Assembly (NCBI GenBank): GCA_038025085.1
Contig: CM076151.1
Location: forward strand, 5,693,001 to 5,757,000
DNA: 64,000 bases
Reading direction: 5' to 3'
Source of the DNA: Tetragonia tetragonoides
Lineage: Eukaryota; Streptophyta; Magnoliopsida; Caryophyllales; Aizoaceae
In this document: in pieces, positions 9,720-21,709 of the stretch
Numbering within the stretch: position 1 is the first letter of the stretch
Layout: every line of letters begins with the position of its first letter
Notes under the pieces: generated by a model
What the model was told of the DNA's origin: nothing
Seen by the model: the letters and a program-made list of their open reading frames with translations, nothing else
The model's database searches: none
Program-made: the position numbers and the translations under genes

Positions 9720-12681
9720 ATGTGCATCGCGGTATTTATGTGGCAAGACCACCCTCTTTACCCATTTCTTCTCCTGCTCAACCGAGACGAATACCATACC
9801 CGGTAAAATCGCTCATCTAATCACTTGTTTTCTCTCTCCATCTCTGTAATTTGATGTCTATGAATGAATTTATGAAGTGGGTATGTAATAAATATACTAT
9901 ATGTATGAAATTTGTGTAGGCCAACAAAGCCAGCAGGATGGTGGGAAGATGGAGAGATACTGGGTGGTAAAGATGAGGTTGCTGGTGGTACCTGGTTGGC
10001 TTGTTCTAGAAAGGGAAAGCTTGCTTTTGTTACCAATTTTAGAGAAACTCAATCTCTTTCTCAAGCCAAGAGTAGAGGGGACTTGCCTGTTCGTTTCTTG
10101 AAGGTACCCACTAAAAAAGATTGTATCTTTTTTTTGGTCAATTTCAGTAACAATTCATTTTGTTTTTCACATGTGTGTGAAGTTAGTATAATCATCAATT
10201 CTTTAGGTCTATTATCTTGTTTTGATTGATTTAGAAACTAATCTTAGAGCCCATGTTTGCTTGGTGTTATTGAGCATCTGCTCTTTTTGATTGATAATGC
10301 AATGGTTTATTACTAATTATCAAAAGAGAAAAGGTTAAAGAGGTGTAGGGTACTACTTGATCATTCAATTAAATTGACACTTTTTGAGGAATATAGAAGG
10401 CTGAAGGTTTGTCCCACATAGAAAGATTATTCAACCTCAAGTATGCTTGATTTTTAGGTTGAATCCTTTATATTTGCTCGTTTGACTTTGACTTGTTTGA
10501 TTTGAGCTTAAATGCTGGTTAAGGATGGATGAGGCCATCCAGATTCCAGTGGATTGTTGTTGCTGTATGAACACTAATAAACAAGAATGGTTCTTTTTAC
10601 TTAACAAGTTGAGAAGTTTTAAAGGACCTTGTGTAAGGGGCTTCTGAATGGAATTGATCCTTTAGATTACCCGTTAAGGAGAAATTATTAGATGGTCGCG
10701 GACCATACTTCCACTTTGTTAAGAGTGGTAATGGGGCTTGTATGAGAAAGGTAAATGCTGTGAATCCATGTCAGAGCTACCCAGAATGAAAACAAGAAAT
10801 TAATCATGAATTTTGTGGTTAAGCCCCTGTTTGTTAAAAAAGTTTGTTGGACAAGTTTTACCTTTCTGGAACATGATAGAGGTTTGATTGGGTATAAAAG
10901 CTATGATAATGGTTGGTAACTGGTAAGCAACTTTTCAATTATTTATTTGAGCCTGAAAAACTAAATTAAGAAAGCTATCTCAAATCCAAATGAGCTTTTT
11001 GAGGCAAAAAATGTTGTCTGGGTGTTGCAAAATGTAAAGTATATTGCACATTTGCGCTTTCCTTTTGTCATTTCAAAAACACAAATGTATGAATGTGATT
11101 TCTCCATCATTCCAAAGTTACGCAGCTAGTGTTCATCAGATTAGTTGTCATCACTTCGATTGTTCTCTAGCTTCTTATTCAAATGTAAAGAAAAGATTCT
11201 TTCTGCTGAATGCTGCACCCAACTTCCGCAGCCTTTCTTTTTTGATTTTTCTGCTGGTACACCTTGTCTTTGGGTATGTTATATCAACAAGCAGACAGTC
11301 ATGGAAGGGCCCTGGGAATCATGTTACTTTCTGTGGGGTCTTATATGAGCCACTAGGTGAAGCTAAGTATCAAAGTGTTAGGCATGTATATTGTGTCAAA
11401 AAGTTTATGTTCTCTCTGCGAATACGCAGTGTGATTTATTTTTATCTTTTTAAAAGCTGGGAGCAAGAGAGCGGTGTTCTAAGGTGCCTTAGGGGGTTGC
11501 TCAGTTGGTAGGACCTCTGAGATTTATTCCAGAGGTCCCAAGTTCTAGGCTCCTCAGGGCCATTGGAGGTTTACGTGGTCGTTAACTTCAGGGCCCATGT
11601 GATTAGTCGAGCAAAGCTTGAATACCCGTGTTATCTAAAAAAAAAGGTGCCAAAGATGTAATCAGCTGTTACTTTTTACAAATGATATGGGAAATGGCCT
11701 TTGGAGTTGCTAGTAGTTTGTAAAGATGTCAAAAACCCTTCTGTCTTTATCCGGTCCAGATTATGTGGAAAAACACTTGACATAGGACCTCAAGGGCAAG
11801 TTATCATCATCTTGTTTGACATCTAGTACTGTTAGACATTGAATTGATGGGTTTGGATTACTTGTTTGCAGAGTGAAAAGGACCCCGCTGAATTTGCTGA
11901 GGAAGTAATTCAGGAGGCTGACCTGTATAACGGATTCAACTTGATATTGGTAGATCTATGCTCCAAGTCCATGGTGTACGTGACCAACAGACCCAAAGAA
12001 ATCAAACCGTATGCCCTGCAAGTTCCACCTGGGATTCATGTTTTAACCAATGCCAGCTTGGATTCCCATTGGCCCAAGGTGAGAAGTCATATTCATGCTT
12101 TGCCTTTCGTGCTTCATCTGCACTCGACCCAATAAAGCGCAATGAAGATTCTTTATCCACCTCTGATTGTTGTCATCATTCTTCCTGCTGGTTGTAATTT
12201 TAGCAATACATTTTTCCATGGCAATATGACATTTTGATACATGTGTGTGCCTAACTTCAAGTTTGGTTTCTTGGTGAAGGCTGAAAGACTTCGTCATAAC
12301 TTCAAAGAGCTAATGAACACATACGGCAAAAGTGAAGTTTCTGTGAACGAAATGGTTGAGAAACTAATGGTGGATACATCTAAAGCCGATAAAAACTTGC
12401 TCCCAGAAATCTATCCTCCACATTTTGAGTATCAATTGAGTTCCATTTACATCGACACAGACACTCCACTGGTGAGTCCATATTCTTATTCCTGTTCATA
12501 TTATTATGTGCAATCCTCCTCGATGGAGACTTATAGGCAATGCTTGGTTGTTCAGGGACGGTATGGCACTAGAAGCACTTCCGCTATCGTTCTGAAGGTC
12601 AACGGCGAAGTCTGTTTCCATGAGCGGTATCTTGAGGGGGAGTCCTGGAAGGAGCATATGATCACCTACCAAATAGAGTAA
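9720..12681 (+). CDS. TANGO2 / NRDE family protein
   Basis: Five exons (9720-9802, 9920-10103, 11872-12078, 12280-12471, 12556-12681) give 263 aa with phases that agree at every junction. The protein starts MCIAVFMWQDHPLYPFLLLL and continues directly into NRDE (residues 21-24), the family hallmark, then PTKPAGWW. Later family motifs are GGTWLACS and FVTNFR. The N-terminal Met-Cys is also typical; a predicted Ntn-hydrolase-like fold would put that Cys at the processed N-terminus (known for relatives, not shown here). Human TANGO2 deficiency causes metabolic crises, and worm and yeast relatives have been linked to haem trafficking. The plant role is unclear. Intron 2 (1768 nt) carries a SINE. 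Confidence 0.93.
11489..11643 (+). mobile_element. SINE in TANGO2 intron 2, with target-site duplication
   Basis: The element begins with a tRNA-like head (gggttgctcagttggtagga resembles a pol III A-box) and later has a degenerate B-box. It ends in ttatct followed by poly(A). An 8-bp direct repeat AAGGTGCC flanks it at 11481-11488 and 11644-11651. A second copy of the family lies at 39919-40032. Confidence 0.8.
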
Positions 12682-13556
12682 GATGCAAAATCAGGTAAAA
12701 CCATAGAAGGCAGTGCTGCTTAATTTTGATGGAGGACAACCTTTTTCTTTACATGGGTACGTAGCTGGTCGAATTCTTGACAGAATTCTAGTATAAAAAT
12801 GTGTCTTCCCTGGTTGCAAACTAGAGTTTTGCTGTCAGTCTATACCTTCACTTGTATATAGTTTCACGGCCATAGAATCTGTATTATACCTTGTAGCACA
12901 ATTGTTCTTAGCTAGTTTTTTTAAGATTGCTGGGAAGTATAAGAAAGTAAGGGATGTAAATTGTAATAAAGAAATGAAAGAATAAAATTCTTGTTGTTTG
13001 GTTAACAAGAAGATACCGAAACCTTACCATTTTTCCAAAGTTTGGGTAGTGAGAAAGGAAAATAAGAGTCGTGCCTAAAGCTGATATATTCTCCACTGAT
13101 CAGAGAAATTTTGCAGTTTTCTTTTGGGTTCAGAGATAAAAATGCAGAGCTCTTTGAGCCGAATTCATCTTTCAGCAAAATTTCTGAGTCTGGTTTGTAC
13201 GTATTATATCATCAGCAACATCTGTGCCAACAAATATTCTTGGCCTGCTGACACTAAAGTCTAAAGAAAGCCTGTATGTTGAGTTTATCGATTTTGTTGG
13301 CCTCAACAGCCTTCCTTTGGCATGGGAGCAAATGAAAGGCTCATCAGAGGACTGCATTACAAACAACAGGGATAAAACACTCACTTCATTTCTACATATA
13401 TAGACCAAACTTTTATTCATAAATATCAGAACTAGTTGGCGATACTAAAGTCTATATTCGCCAAACAAACAAAAAAACAGAGAGATATGGCTAATAACTA
13501 GCTATCTAGATTGGGATTGATACTCATAATTATATGTTCTCTATATATCTAGTTCC
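12682..13556. other. Intergenic between convergent TANGO2 and metallothionein genes
   Basis: This holds the TANGO2 3' UTR (probably ending between 12900 and 13000, where aataaag and aataaaa signals are seen) and the metallothionein 3' flank on the other strand. No gene or recognised transposon was found. Confidence 0.5.
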
Positions 13557-14152
13557 TTAGGAAGAGCAGGTTGGGCAATTACACCCAGTCCCGCACTTGC
13601 AGAAGGCCTTGCCTGTGCCCTTGATCTCCGTCTTGCTGCAGGTGCATGGGTTACACCCGCAGTGCTTGCCGCACGAGCATTTCATGTGCTCGGTCATCTC
13701 TCCGCCCGATGCTGTGCACCTGCATATCCACGATGAATATGTTTCGAGTTAGCAACATATATAACTACATAGAGTTGACAAATGAAAAAAGTGAGGCTGA
13801 GGTTATAACCCAGTTGTTAACACCACTGGTTCAACAACTCCTTTATATACGGCTCATCTTAGCTAGGTTGGCTTGCCCGGTGCATCTGATTTATGGGTTA
13901 TGTTATGGAGTAAACTTTTTTTTGATTCACAAAAAAGGGTATTCACCGACGATCATAGTGACTATTTCCGTTATGGATTGAAATTCCATAGAAATTATTA
14001 TAAAAACAATTGCAGGCATGCAAGATTAGAAAGACATGGTAAAGAAAGAGATGAGCTCACCTGCAAGCTTGACCGCCTGGGCAAGGAGAAGGGCAACCAC
14101 ATGTATCAGTGCAACCACCTGCAACCGCAATTCCACCCTTTGTATCTGCCAT
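13557..14152 (-). CDS. MT4: Type 4 plant metallothionein (Ec protein)
   Basis: Two exons (14152-14061 and 13719-13557) encode 84 aa. The protein opens MADTKGGIAVAGGC and shows three Cys-rich blocks: CTDTCGCPSPCPGGQACRC, then CSCGKHCGCNPCTC, then CKCGTGCNCPTC. Conserved His residues are present in the middle block (EHMKC and GKHC). This three-domain layout with about 17 Cys and zinc-binding His is diagnostic of plant Ec metallothioneins. These bind Zn and accumulate in developing seeds under abscisic acid control. The single intron splits the Arg codon after GGQAC. A TATA-like TATAAAAA (minus strand, 14255-14248) lies about 100 bp upstream of the ATG. ABRE-like elements lie beyond it. It is short, but frame, splice sites and the Cys pattern leave little doubt. 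Confidence 0.94.
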
Positions 14153-14293
14153 GATCTCTCTTCTCTATATGGACTATATATATCAACTCTTTACTGTTAT
14201 CTCCTCTCAAATGCTTCTGCTTAGTTCTACATCTCTCCCCATAACCGTTTTTATAATCAGTTAGAACTGCCACCGCCAATCCATAGCTAACAA

Positions 14294-14377
14294 CCACGTG
14301 GCAGAAGCACAAGATATACGCGTGGCAATCCCCAGTCAAGAGTGATCTAGATCTCTCTTGTTGGAACAATACGTGGC
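14294..14377 (-). promoter_or_regulatory. ABRE cluster in the metallothionein promoter
   Basis: Three ACGT or coupling-type motifs lie upstream of the metallothionein start: CCACGTGG at 14294-14301, ACGCGTGGC at 14318-14326 and TACGTGGC at 14370-14377. They sit about 40-125 bp above the TATA-like box at 14248-14255. ABRE plus CGCGTG coupling elements are known to confer abscisic acid and seed expression, which fits an Ec gene. Confidence 0.7.
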
Positions 14378-14571
14378 AGAAAGATTGAGTACTACTACAT
14401 ATTGGAGTAAAACCTTCCTCAAGTTTAGGGACACCTGAAACGAATTAGCCTGTGATTGCATTGTGAAAAAAGCCCAGCCCATCAAGGTTTACGAAAGGAC
14501 CTACCTGGATCGATCTTCTTTTGATTTTAAGGCCCACAAAATATGCTGTACAGCTCAATTCATCGATGTAT

Positions 14572-14715
14572 CAAAGTGGTGTGATTGAGTGGTAGAGACT
14601 CGTCCATTCCTATTCAAAGTCGAGGGTTTGAATCTCGCATTGGTCATGGAGCAATTTTAAATTAGTTGGCCATTTATCCCACCCTTTAAGGTGCTTACAA
14701 GCCAGCGCGAAAAAA
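14572..14715 (+). mobile_element. tRNA-derived SINE-like element
   Basis: A tRNA-like head (gtgattgagtggtagagact, resembling an A-box) is followed about 30 nt later by gggtttgaatctc, a good B-box. The downstream part is tRNA-unrelated. It does not fold as a complete functional tRNA gene, and no poly(A) tail or target duplication was found, so the right edge is approximate. Confidence 0.5.
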
Positions 14716-16967
14716 TAGTCACTAATGATGAATATCCCTAATGTGAAAATAAAAAGGCTTCGTGCATGTTTAGAGGGGTGAGAATCCATTGTTGTTCCTT
14801 TAAGAACAATATAGATACAATCCTTGTAATCTCACCCTAAATTAATCTTTCGATATACAGAGAAGAGAAACTTATCCCCTGCTGTAACCGCAGAGAATCT
14901 AAACTCTGTTTAAAGCTGTAAAAAGAAATTGAGAACGAGCTAGACAACGACTTGCCCATAGTATGTAGAACCACATGACAGTGTAGTGGCATGCAGATCT
15001 AGATTGTTTGTTTTTTTTTTACTTGGAATTTGATCTTGGGGTCTAACTTTGTTGTCTTTAAATAAAAAAATAGGACTACATTACTACTGATAGTGGAGTA
15101 CTTGCCTAATTATGGTGAGTGGTGATCCAAGAAATAAGATCAGTTGTCCTTGGTGAGTGATCTTCAACTTCAATGCAATTTCAATTGGGGACATGGCCGA
15201 GAATGGGAGGTCATTTTCACTTTCTTATTAAACCTTTGTCTTGTAGTGCGGGTTGCAGAAAGGATAATCAAATAGTGGCGTTGCTTCTATGAGTTCTATC
15301 ATGCTAAGGACGGTCCCAATGGGATTTAACTCATGCAACACTTGTGTATTGAGCCATTCTGGGACATTGGTTCATGGTATGAGACCAACTCGCAATAAAA
15401 AGGGATCATTACTTAGAAATGTACGAGCTATTTTTTTTCAGTGACTCTTGTTTCAATTAAAATGAACTCTTGTATGTATAACCAAAAATTAAGATAAGAC
15501 GGTCTTTTTTTTTTCTCATTGATAAGACAGTCTTTTATAAGATCAATTCATTGATCAAAATTTTAAGTGATCTGTTTTCTACCAATTATTATCTTCATTT
15601 CACAAAGACCCCATGTTTTGCAGAGTAGGGACTCTGGAAAGGAGCTCAGAAACTTATTATGCTTCAACCACCAAAACGGCCAGGATCTCCGTTGGTGCAC
15701 ATTCTGCTGGAGTGTCTTCCAAAAGTTTAGATTTTTTGGGGAAGGGAATGTATACCTTAGTTAGCCCTTGAATATCCATAGGTCTTTGTTTTTTGGGGCC
15801 TATCTAACATTGAATTCATGTAAGATGTCTAGTGTGACTCACATGGCTAGCAGGGGTGTCCAGTGTCCTTATTGTGGACCAGTAGGAAAAAGTTAGGACT
15901 AATTTATCCAACTTTGTCCATTGTTTAAGCTTTTAATCTGAAATATTAAAGGGGAAAAATTAGCATGTCTTAGCCTTTTAAATGAGGTAAAATGGGGATG
16001 TTGGGTATATTAGGTTATTGGTGCAAATTCTCCTTCCTTGTGTCTTGTGTGTATGTATTTTATACTGGTTTGGAGCCCAAACTCACTTTAGCATATAACC
16101 CAAGTGAGATTGCATCCTAAATTCTATTGGCAAATTGGCAATAGAGGAGTAGCGCCACTAAGATTAAATACTAGAATCATTGACACCGATTTTTTTAAAT
16201 GTGGGACAATCAACTCACACATGATACTATTACTAATAGTCTTTTCATTCAATTGCATGCGCTAGTTATATTATATGGGATAAGAATATAAGATATATAG
16301 ATTGTTTTAATTATTTATATGTGCATATTACAATCCTTGTGTGTTCATGTATATAAAAACAATGAGGTCTAAAATGAGGTCACCTTTATAAGTAAATCTA
16401 CCACCAACATGATATTATACTTATTTGAGATAGTTTCACGTTAAGGCGATCTCATATGATATGAAAATTTGTGAAATGAAAATTCATTAATTATTTATCT
16501 TGTCATCCTTGTATCGAGGGCCCTATCTAGCAAGCCAGTGGCATGGTCTATATTCTCTTCCAAACTCAGCTAGGCCACAAAGCCCGTTAGTGGCCAACAA
16601 ACCCCTCCTACTCCAAGTGGGGTTCATGGGATCAAGCGCAAGACTTCCCTATCTAGGAACTGCTAAGATAGCATGCTACAGCATGAATGCATGATTATAT
16701 ATTTTACATGACTACAGTGTATTCATTTTTACTTATATTAGAATCGGTTTAGTTCAATTCAGTGTTCTATTTTACTATGACATAAAATTATTTGATTTAT
16801 TGAAATTTAACTCAATTCAGTGATGTTTAGTGGAGTATGTTCCTATCAGTTAATTCAGTTCGGTGAAAAAGAAAACACGATCACGATTAATCTTTTTATT
16901 GATTCATGCAGCACAACTATTTCATGGTTCGAAAACTTGGGAATCCAGGACAATTACTAACAGATTT

Positions 16968-17297
16968 AAGGTGCGTTCTTTTCAACTTATTTCTATTGAT
17001 TCTCCACTGACTTAGTAAGGTCCTTCAACCAATTCTTACTGATTGGGTAATATCCTACCACTTATCTACTGATTTGTTAAGGTCTTTTCACTGATTTTTT
17101 ACTGATTCAGTAAAGTCGTGTCCTTGATTCTGTGAGTAGGAATGCGGGTCATACCACTGATTGGGTAAGGTCATGCTACTGATCTCTCACTGATTCAGTA
17201 AGGTGTTAACACTAATTCTCACTGATTGGGTAAGTTCTTGCCGCTGATTTCTACTGATTGAATAATGTCCAATAAGTGGAAAAGAACACACCCTTAC
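16968..17297. mobile_element. MITE-like element with about 24-bp terminal inverted repeats
   Basis: The left end (taaggtgcgttcttttcaac) and the reverse complement of the right end (taagggtgtgttcttttcca) match over about 24 bp with few differences. The interior has several copies of ctactgattgggtaaggt-like phrases in direct order. No transposase is present. A clean target-site duplication could not be fixed, so the superfamily is not assigned. Confidence 0.65.
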
Positions 17298-19989
17298 TTA
17301 TTTGGACTTGTAGGGTATTAGTATATCTTGTCCTTTTGTTCCATTTCTTCATTAAGCTGCCCTACAAAAACAGAACCCAAAAGGAAAGGGGAAAAAACAA
17401 AGGGAACACTTTTCAACTGCCCTTTCAAATTGTAGGGTCGTAAGTGGTAATGTTATTGATCACCCACCCAAGTCACACTCCTTAAATTAGCTGTGGCATT
17501 GCTATAAAGATGAAGAAGATACGGCCCCAAACATTTCACATATAGTTAATCTCGTGGGTCCCAACTATGAGCTGTGCATCATATGATCACCTTCACATAG
17601 TAGTATAATTTCTCTTTTTAATCTGTCTCCCACTTTTTATTTACCTAGTCACTAATGACTAAACTGGAATCAAAGGACAACGAATTTGTCTACTATTTGG
17701 GCTTGTTTGGCTGTTTCTTCCCATCATTTCTAATTGGGTCACCATGCATTAGTCTTAAGACATGAAAGCAATAAATAGTCAAATCTCTATAAAAGGATGG
17801 AATAAATTTAAGTGAGGTTAACTCATCATCACAATATATACCACATTTTATGTATTATGATTATAGTAGAATCATAATAGTATATAAAGGGATATCTTCT
17901 TTTTTTTAATTTCAGTCTCACCTTTTCGGCAACTTCAGATATATTTGCTTGATGAAAGAAAGGCAGAATTAGGATTTCCTTAATTGTAATATACAAAATA
18001 GAATTTTTGGCATTGTAATTTCCACTTAAGTGGTTAATAATGCAGTTCAAATTCCGTTCAAAAGTATACTTAGTGATCGAAGTTCAAATCTTTTATCTTA
18101 ATTCTCCAAAATTTAGCACCTGTTAGGAAATTCTTTATCATACGAATAGGAAGGCCAGGTACATTTCAAAAACTTGCTAGCTCAAGGAGACCAATTATTG
18201 AATTAAAGCTCAAAAGTCAAATATTACTACTGTTAACTCTGTATATATTGTACTCTTCATACATGTTGAGATTGAATTTGGAAAAAGAATACAAATTCAA
18301 ATCTAAAACAGACTTTATTTCGTGTACTGATATAAACATTGCAGTTTTGGTGGTATGCGAGTTATGTCGTAATTGTTTTGACTTTAATTATTATTTGCAT
18401 GCCCTCTTTTTCAGATCATAATTCCTCTAAGTTATAAACCCTTTAATGGAAACAATAAACCTGCAAGTTTCTGAAGACCAATCAAGTACTGTTGGCTCCA
18501 TTATCATTCATCACCCATCAATCTCGGCATCCATCAGGGGATGCAGGACATGAAAGCCACTTTAACTCAATTAATCTGTTTTTGCAGGTCGCCTCTGATC
18601 TCACGCGTATTGGCGCCATTCCTTTGCTCCACTCAAAGCCCGGCCCTTGGCATCATGATCATAGAGTAACGAGACCATAAATATCAGTAGTAACATATAC
18701 TGTAATCTATATATAATTGCTCATGCAGAGTGATGAAATGTTTGGTACACTCATGTTATTAGACTTCCAAGATCACAACATGACACTCATGATGTGTTGA
18801 CTGTATTCTGCATTTCACAATGTCAAAATATCCTTTACTTACTTTAGAATCGGTTCAATTTAGTTAAGTGGAATTCAGTTCCGTTTAGACTTTTTCTCTC
18901 GTGTGTTATTAGTGTACTACTCGTTCAGTAAAAAAGAAGACACTCTAAATAAGAAAGTATAGCAATACATAATATAATTACACAAATTACTAGACATGGT
19001 AGTGGACTAGTGGTCCAGCAAACACAAAATAAGCCCAAAAGAAAATTTATTTACTCATGTGTATATTGTCCTCTTGATTTTTCAAACTATCTTGAATGTT
19101 AGACCGCTGCAAGAAATTGAATATATCTTCCTATCAAAAAAAATGAAATTGAATAGTATATCTCTATTTTTGACCAAATGTATAACGTTTTATACTCCGC
19201 AATGTCACTTTTTAGTCTCAATTTTGCCCCCCGATTAGTGTTTGAATCAAGTAGCAGAAGTGACAAGATAACCATAAGAAATGGAGTGAATACTACTACA
19301 ATTGATGGAAGATACAAGCCACATTCATGTATGACCCTGTTGTCGTCAACCAGATGACCAACCTAGGACATACAAATACAATTAGACGCCATCTTAACTA
19401 AAGAAGTCCCTTTTCAGCTGATTTTGACCAAAAAAATTGATTGGTTACCAAAAAATACGAGTAAAAATTGCCCTAGAGATTGGGGAAGTAGAACTATCAA
19501 GTATCAACACTTGGGTAACTTCATAAAGCATTATGGCGAAAAGAATTGAAAGAAAATTTGTGTCGATTATTTTTCCTTTTCTTGATTATACTCAAACCAA
19601 ACGGCCCTTTGTAAAAGTAGCAATGGGTGCACTACTGCACTGTGATTCTTTGAAGGACCAAAGGCTTGTGGGGTAACAAGAAAATGAATACGGAATATAT
19701 GCTAGGATATTAAAGGCAGACAATCAGATATTATTTGTCCTTATCAAATGGTACATTTTCAATATCTCCCAAAAAGTATAAAAATAAAAATAAAAATAAA
19801 AAATACTAGCATTGGTACATAACATAATTAACATCTACTTATTTACACCAAGGAGAGAGTAGTAAAAAAAATATCAATTAAAATAACAAATACTCAATAC
19901 TTTCACTCTAATGCCTTTGTGCACCAAGCAAGTGCACCCAAATAACCAACACCCCATTCTAGCTCCGTCACCACAGTACACACCAGTTC

Positions 19990-20080
19990 GATCCCACCAA
20001 ATAAACTACTAGTAGTATAATACTAGTACTAGTAAATTATAATAATAGTAATAATAATTATTATTATAAAATATTAATAT
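19990..20080. repeat. AT-rich palindromes 3' of the EXORDIUM-like gene
   Basis: actagtagtataatactagt-type self-complementary DNA is followed by an inverted repeat of TAA and TTA trinucleotides (taataataattattatta). It lies 50-140 bp downstream of the EXO-like stop codon, so it is in the 3' UTR or just beyond it. Confidence 0.6.
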
Positions 20081-20130
20081 ACCTATTCAAAAATTTGAAA
20101 ACCCAATCCCAAATCCAAAACTTATTATTA

Positions 20131-21709
20131 TTAGTCCATAGCATTGGGACCCGAGCAAGCTTTCAAAACGGGGCTCCAAATCCATTGAACCAAGAACTTC
20201 CTTCTATTTCTCCCGTACAAATTATACGTCCTACCTCCTCCATCTCTCATAACCTGACCCATGTATCCGCCACCACCACCCGATCCGTATAGCCCTTGGC
20301 ACAAATCCCCGATCTCGGTCGGGGCTGTCGGATCCTCGCCCGCGTACCACGCATTGATCAGCGGGTTGGAGGACAGCTCCGCCAGCTCGTGCCCGATTAT
20401 GCTGATCATCCCGTCGACACCAACGTCGCCGTTGGGTGGCCGTAGAGCTGCTGGGCCACCCGTCATGTAGCCGGGTACCGCGAATGGGTAGGCACAAACT
20501 TCGGGGCATTGCTTGCCGGAATTACCTACAAAGAGCATAACAATATAATGAGATTATGATATTAAATTATTATTCTGTAGCATTTAGTAAGTAAACGACA
20601 AAAAAAAAGTGAAAGTATTTGTATTTCCAATGTCCAAAACAGCTGTTCACAATCCAATTCATCCCAATTTATTTGTCCAATGGTAATTGGTGAGTCGCAT
20701 TCTTTTGTGATCTCAAAATTAAATATAAGTCACAAATTACGAAAATGGACAATTAAATTGGGAAGAGCTTATAAGTTTGATATAAGCTATTATAGTATTT
20801 AGATGTCCAAAACAGAGGAATTTGACCCCAATTTCGGCAAACCAAATCTCTACTGCAATTTGTTTGCTCGTAAAAAACAGTGTGCAAGTGAATGGCAATC
20901 GATACACAGTTCGGCAAAATGGGACTTATTTCGAAAAAAGTAACTTATAAGTTTTAAAATCCAACAAAGAGCTTTATGTTAGCCAAACAAAGCCTAGATT
21001 GTGAGAAAAAATCAATGAATTGAGTTAAATTACCTATCCAAGCGTAGGGGAGAGTGTAGCCAACCATAGAAGGAAAAGTGAAGTAATGAAACCCACAAAC
21101 AGCACGGCAAAAATCCTGCATAGTGACGTCAGTAGACGTCAAAATTAGATAAATCCCACTCTTATGATCCACCGGAAACGGCGCCGTTCTAACAGCATTA
21201 GCAATAACATCTTGTACCGACAACCGCGTTAAGTGGGTCCCATGGGAGTACTTATGGTCGGAATATTCTCCGGCAACAAGAAGATTTCTCGACACGTTTG
21301 CCCCCGTTTGGTCAGTGTAAAGCGACACGGTCTTCCACCACTCGGACACGGTGTTAGACACGGCACCACCTTTGGGCTGGGACACGGGTGGGGATATAGA
21401 GAGGAGAAAGTCTTTAATGAGGTATTGTTGGGCTGGGGCCCACTTACCGTACCAGATAATGTAGACGTTAATTGGTGAAGATGAGAGAACTGGGCCCATA
21501 TGGTAACGGAGATTTACTAAATTTGATGAACCTTCGAATTTTTTGGATGTGGTGAGATATTTTGGTGGTGGTGTGAGTTTTGGGTTTATGATTTCTGGTT
21601 TGGGTTTGGGTTTTATTTCTAGGGTTTCAGCTTCAAAGGCTGAACATTTTGAGAGAATTAGTGAGAGGAGAGAGAAAATGCAAATGAGACTGAGAGTAGG
21701 GAGTGACAT
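20131..21709 (-). CDS. EXORDIUM / PHI-1 family secreted protein
   Basis: Two exons (21709-21034 and 20525-20131) join within a Gly codon to give 356 aa. Residues 1-24 form a signal peptide ([20 protein letters not shown], then KCSA), followed by a Lys/Pro-rich stretch. The family core follows: [49 protein letters not shown], then [20 protein letters not shown] and [20 protein letters not shown]. The HELAE at 271-275 is a conserved zincin-like HExxE motif; no activity is shown here. EXORDIUM proteins are apoplastic and promote growth, partly under brassinosteroid and carbon status control. The closest Arabidopsis relatives are the EXL proteins, some of which have one intron or none. A TATA-like ctataaa (minus, 21767-21761) lies about 52 bp above the ATG. 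Confidence 0.92.

Larger units (their letters stand above)
14153..20130. other. Gene-poor spacer, about 6 kb
   Basis: No coding region is supported; all open frames are short and lack family similarity or splice context. Recognised contents are the metallothionein promoter, a tRNA-like SINE near 14572-14715, a hairpin-forming sequence near 15395-15550, a TIR element at 16968-17297 with internal repeats, AAAAT-type low complexity near 19782-19805, and AT palindromes at 19990-20080. The rest is AT-rich DNA in which I see nothing specific. Confidence 0.55.

Noticed and set aside
9598..9849. Poly-Gln ORF reading through the CAA tract
   Set aside because: It overlaps the TANGO2 start in a different frame. 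The conserved MCIAVF...NRDE start at 9720 explains the locus, and the Gln run is just the repeat.
11044..11511. 155-codon plus-strand ORF in TANGO2 intron 2
   Set aside because: No similarity, and it runs into the SINE. The TANGO2 protein is complete and in frame without it.
14572..14660. Possible tRNA gene
   Set aside because: A-box and B-box are present but a complete cloverleaf with acceptor and anticodon stems cannot be formed; SINE origin fits better. The same applies to 25076, 27296 and 56642.
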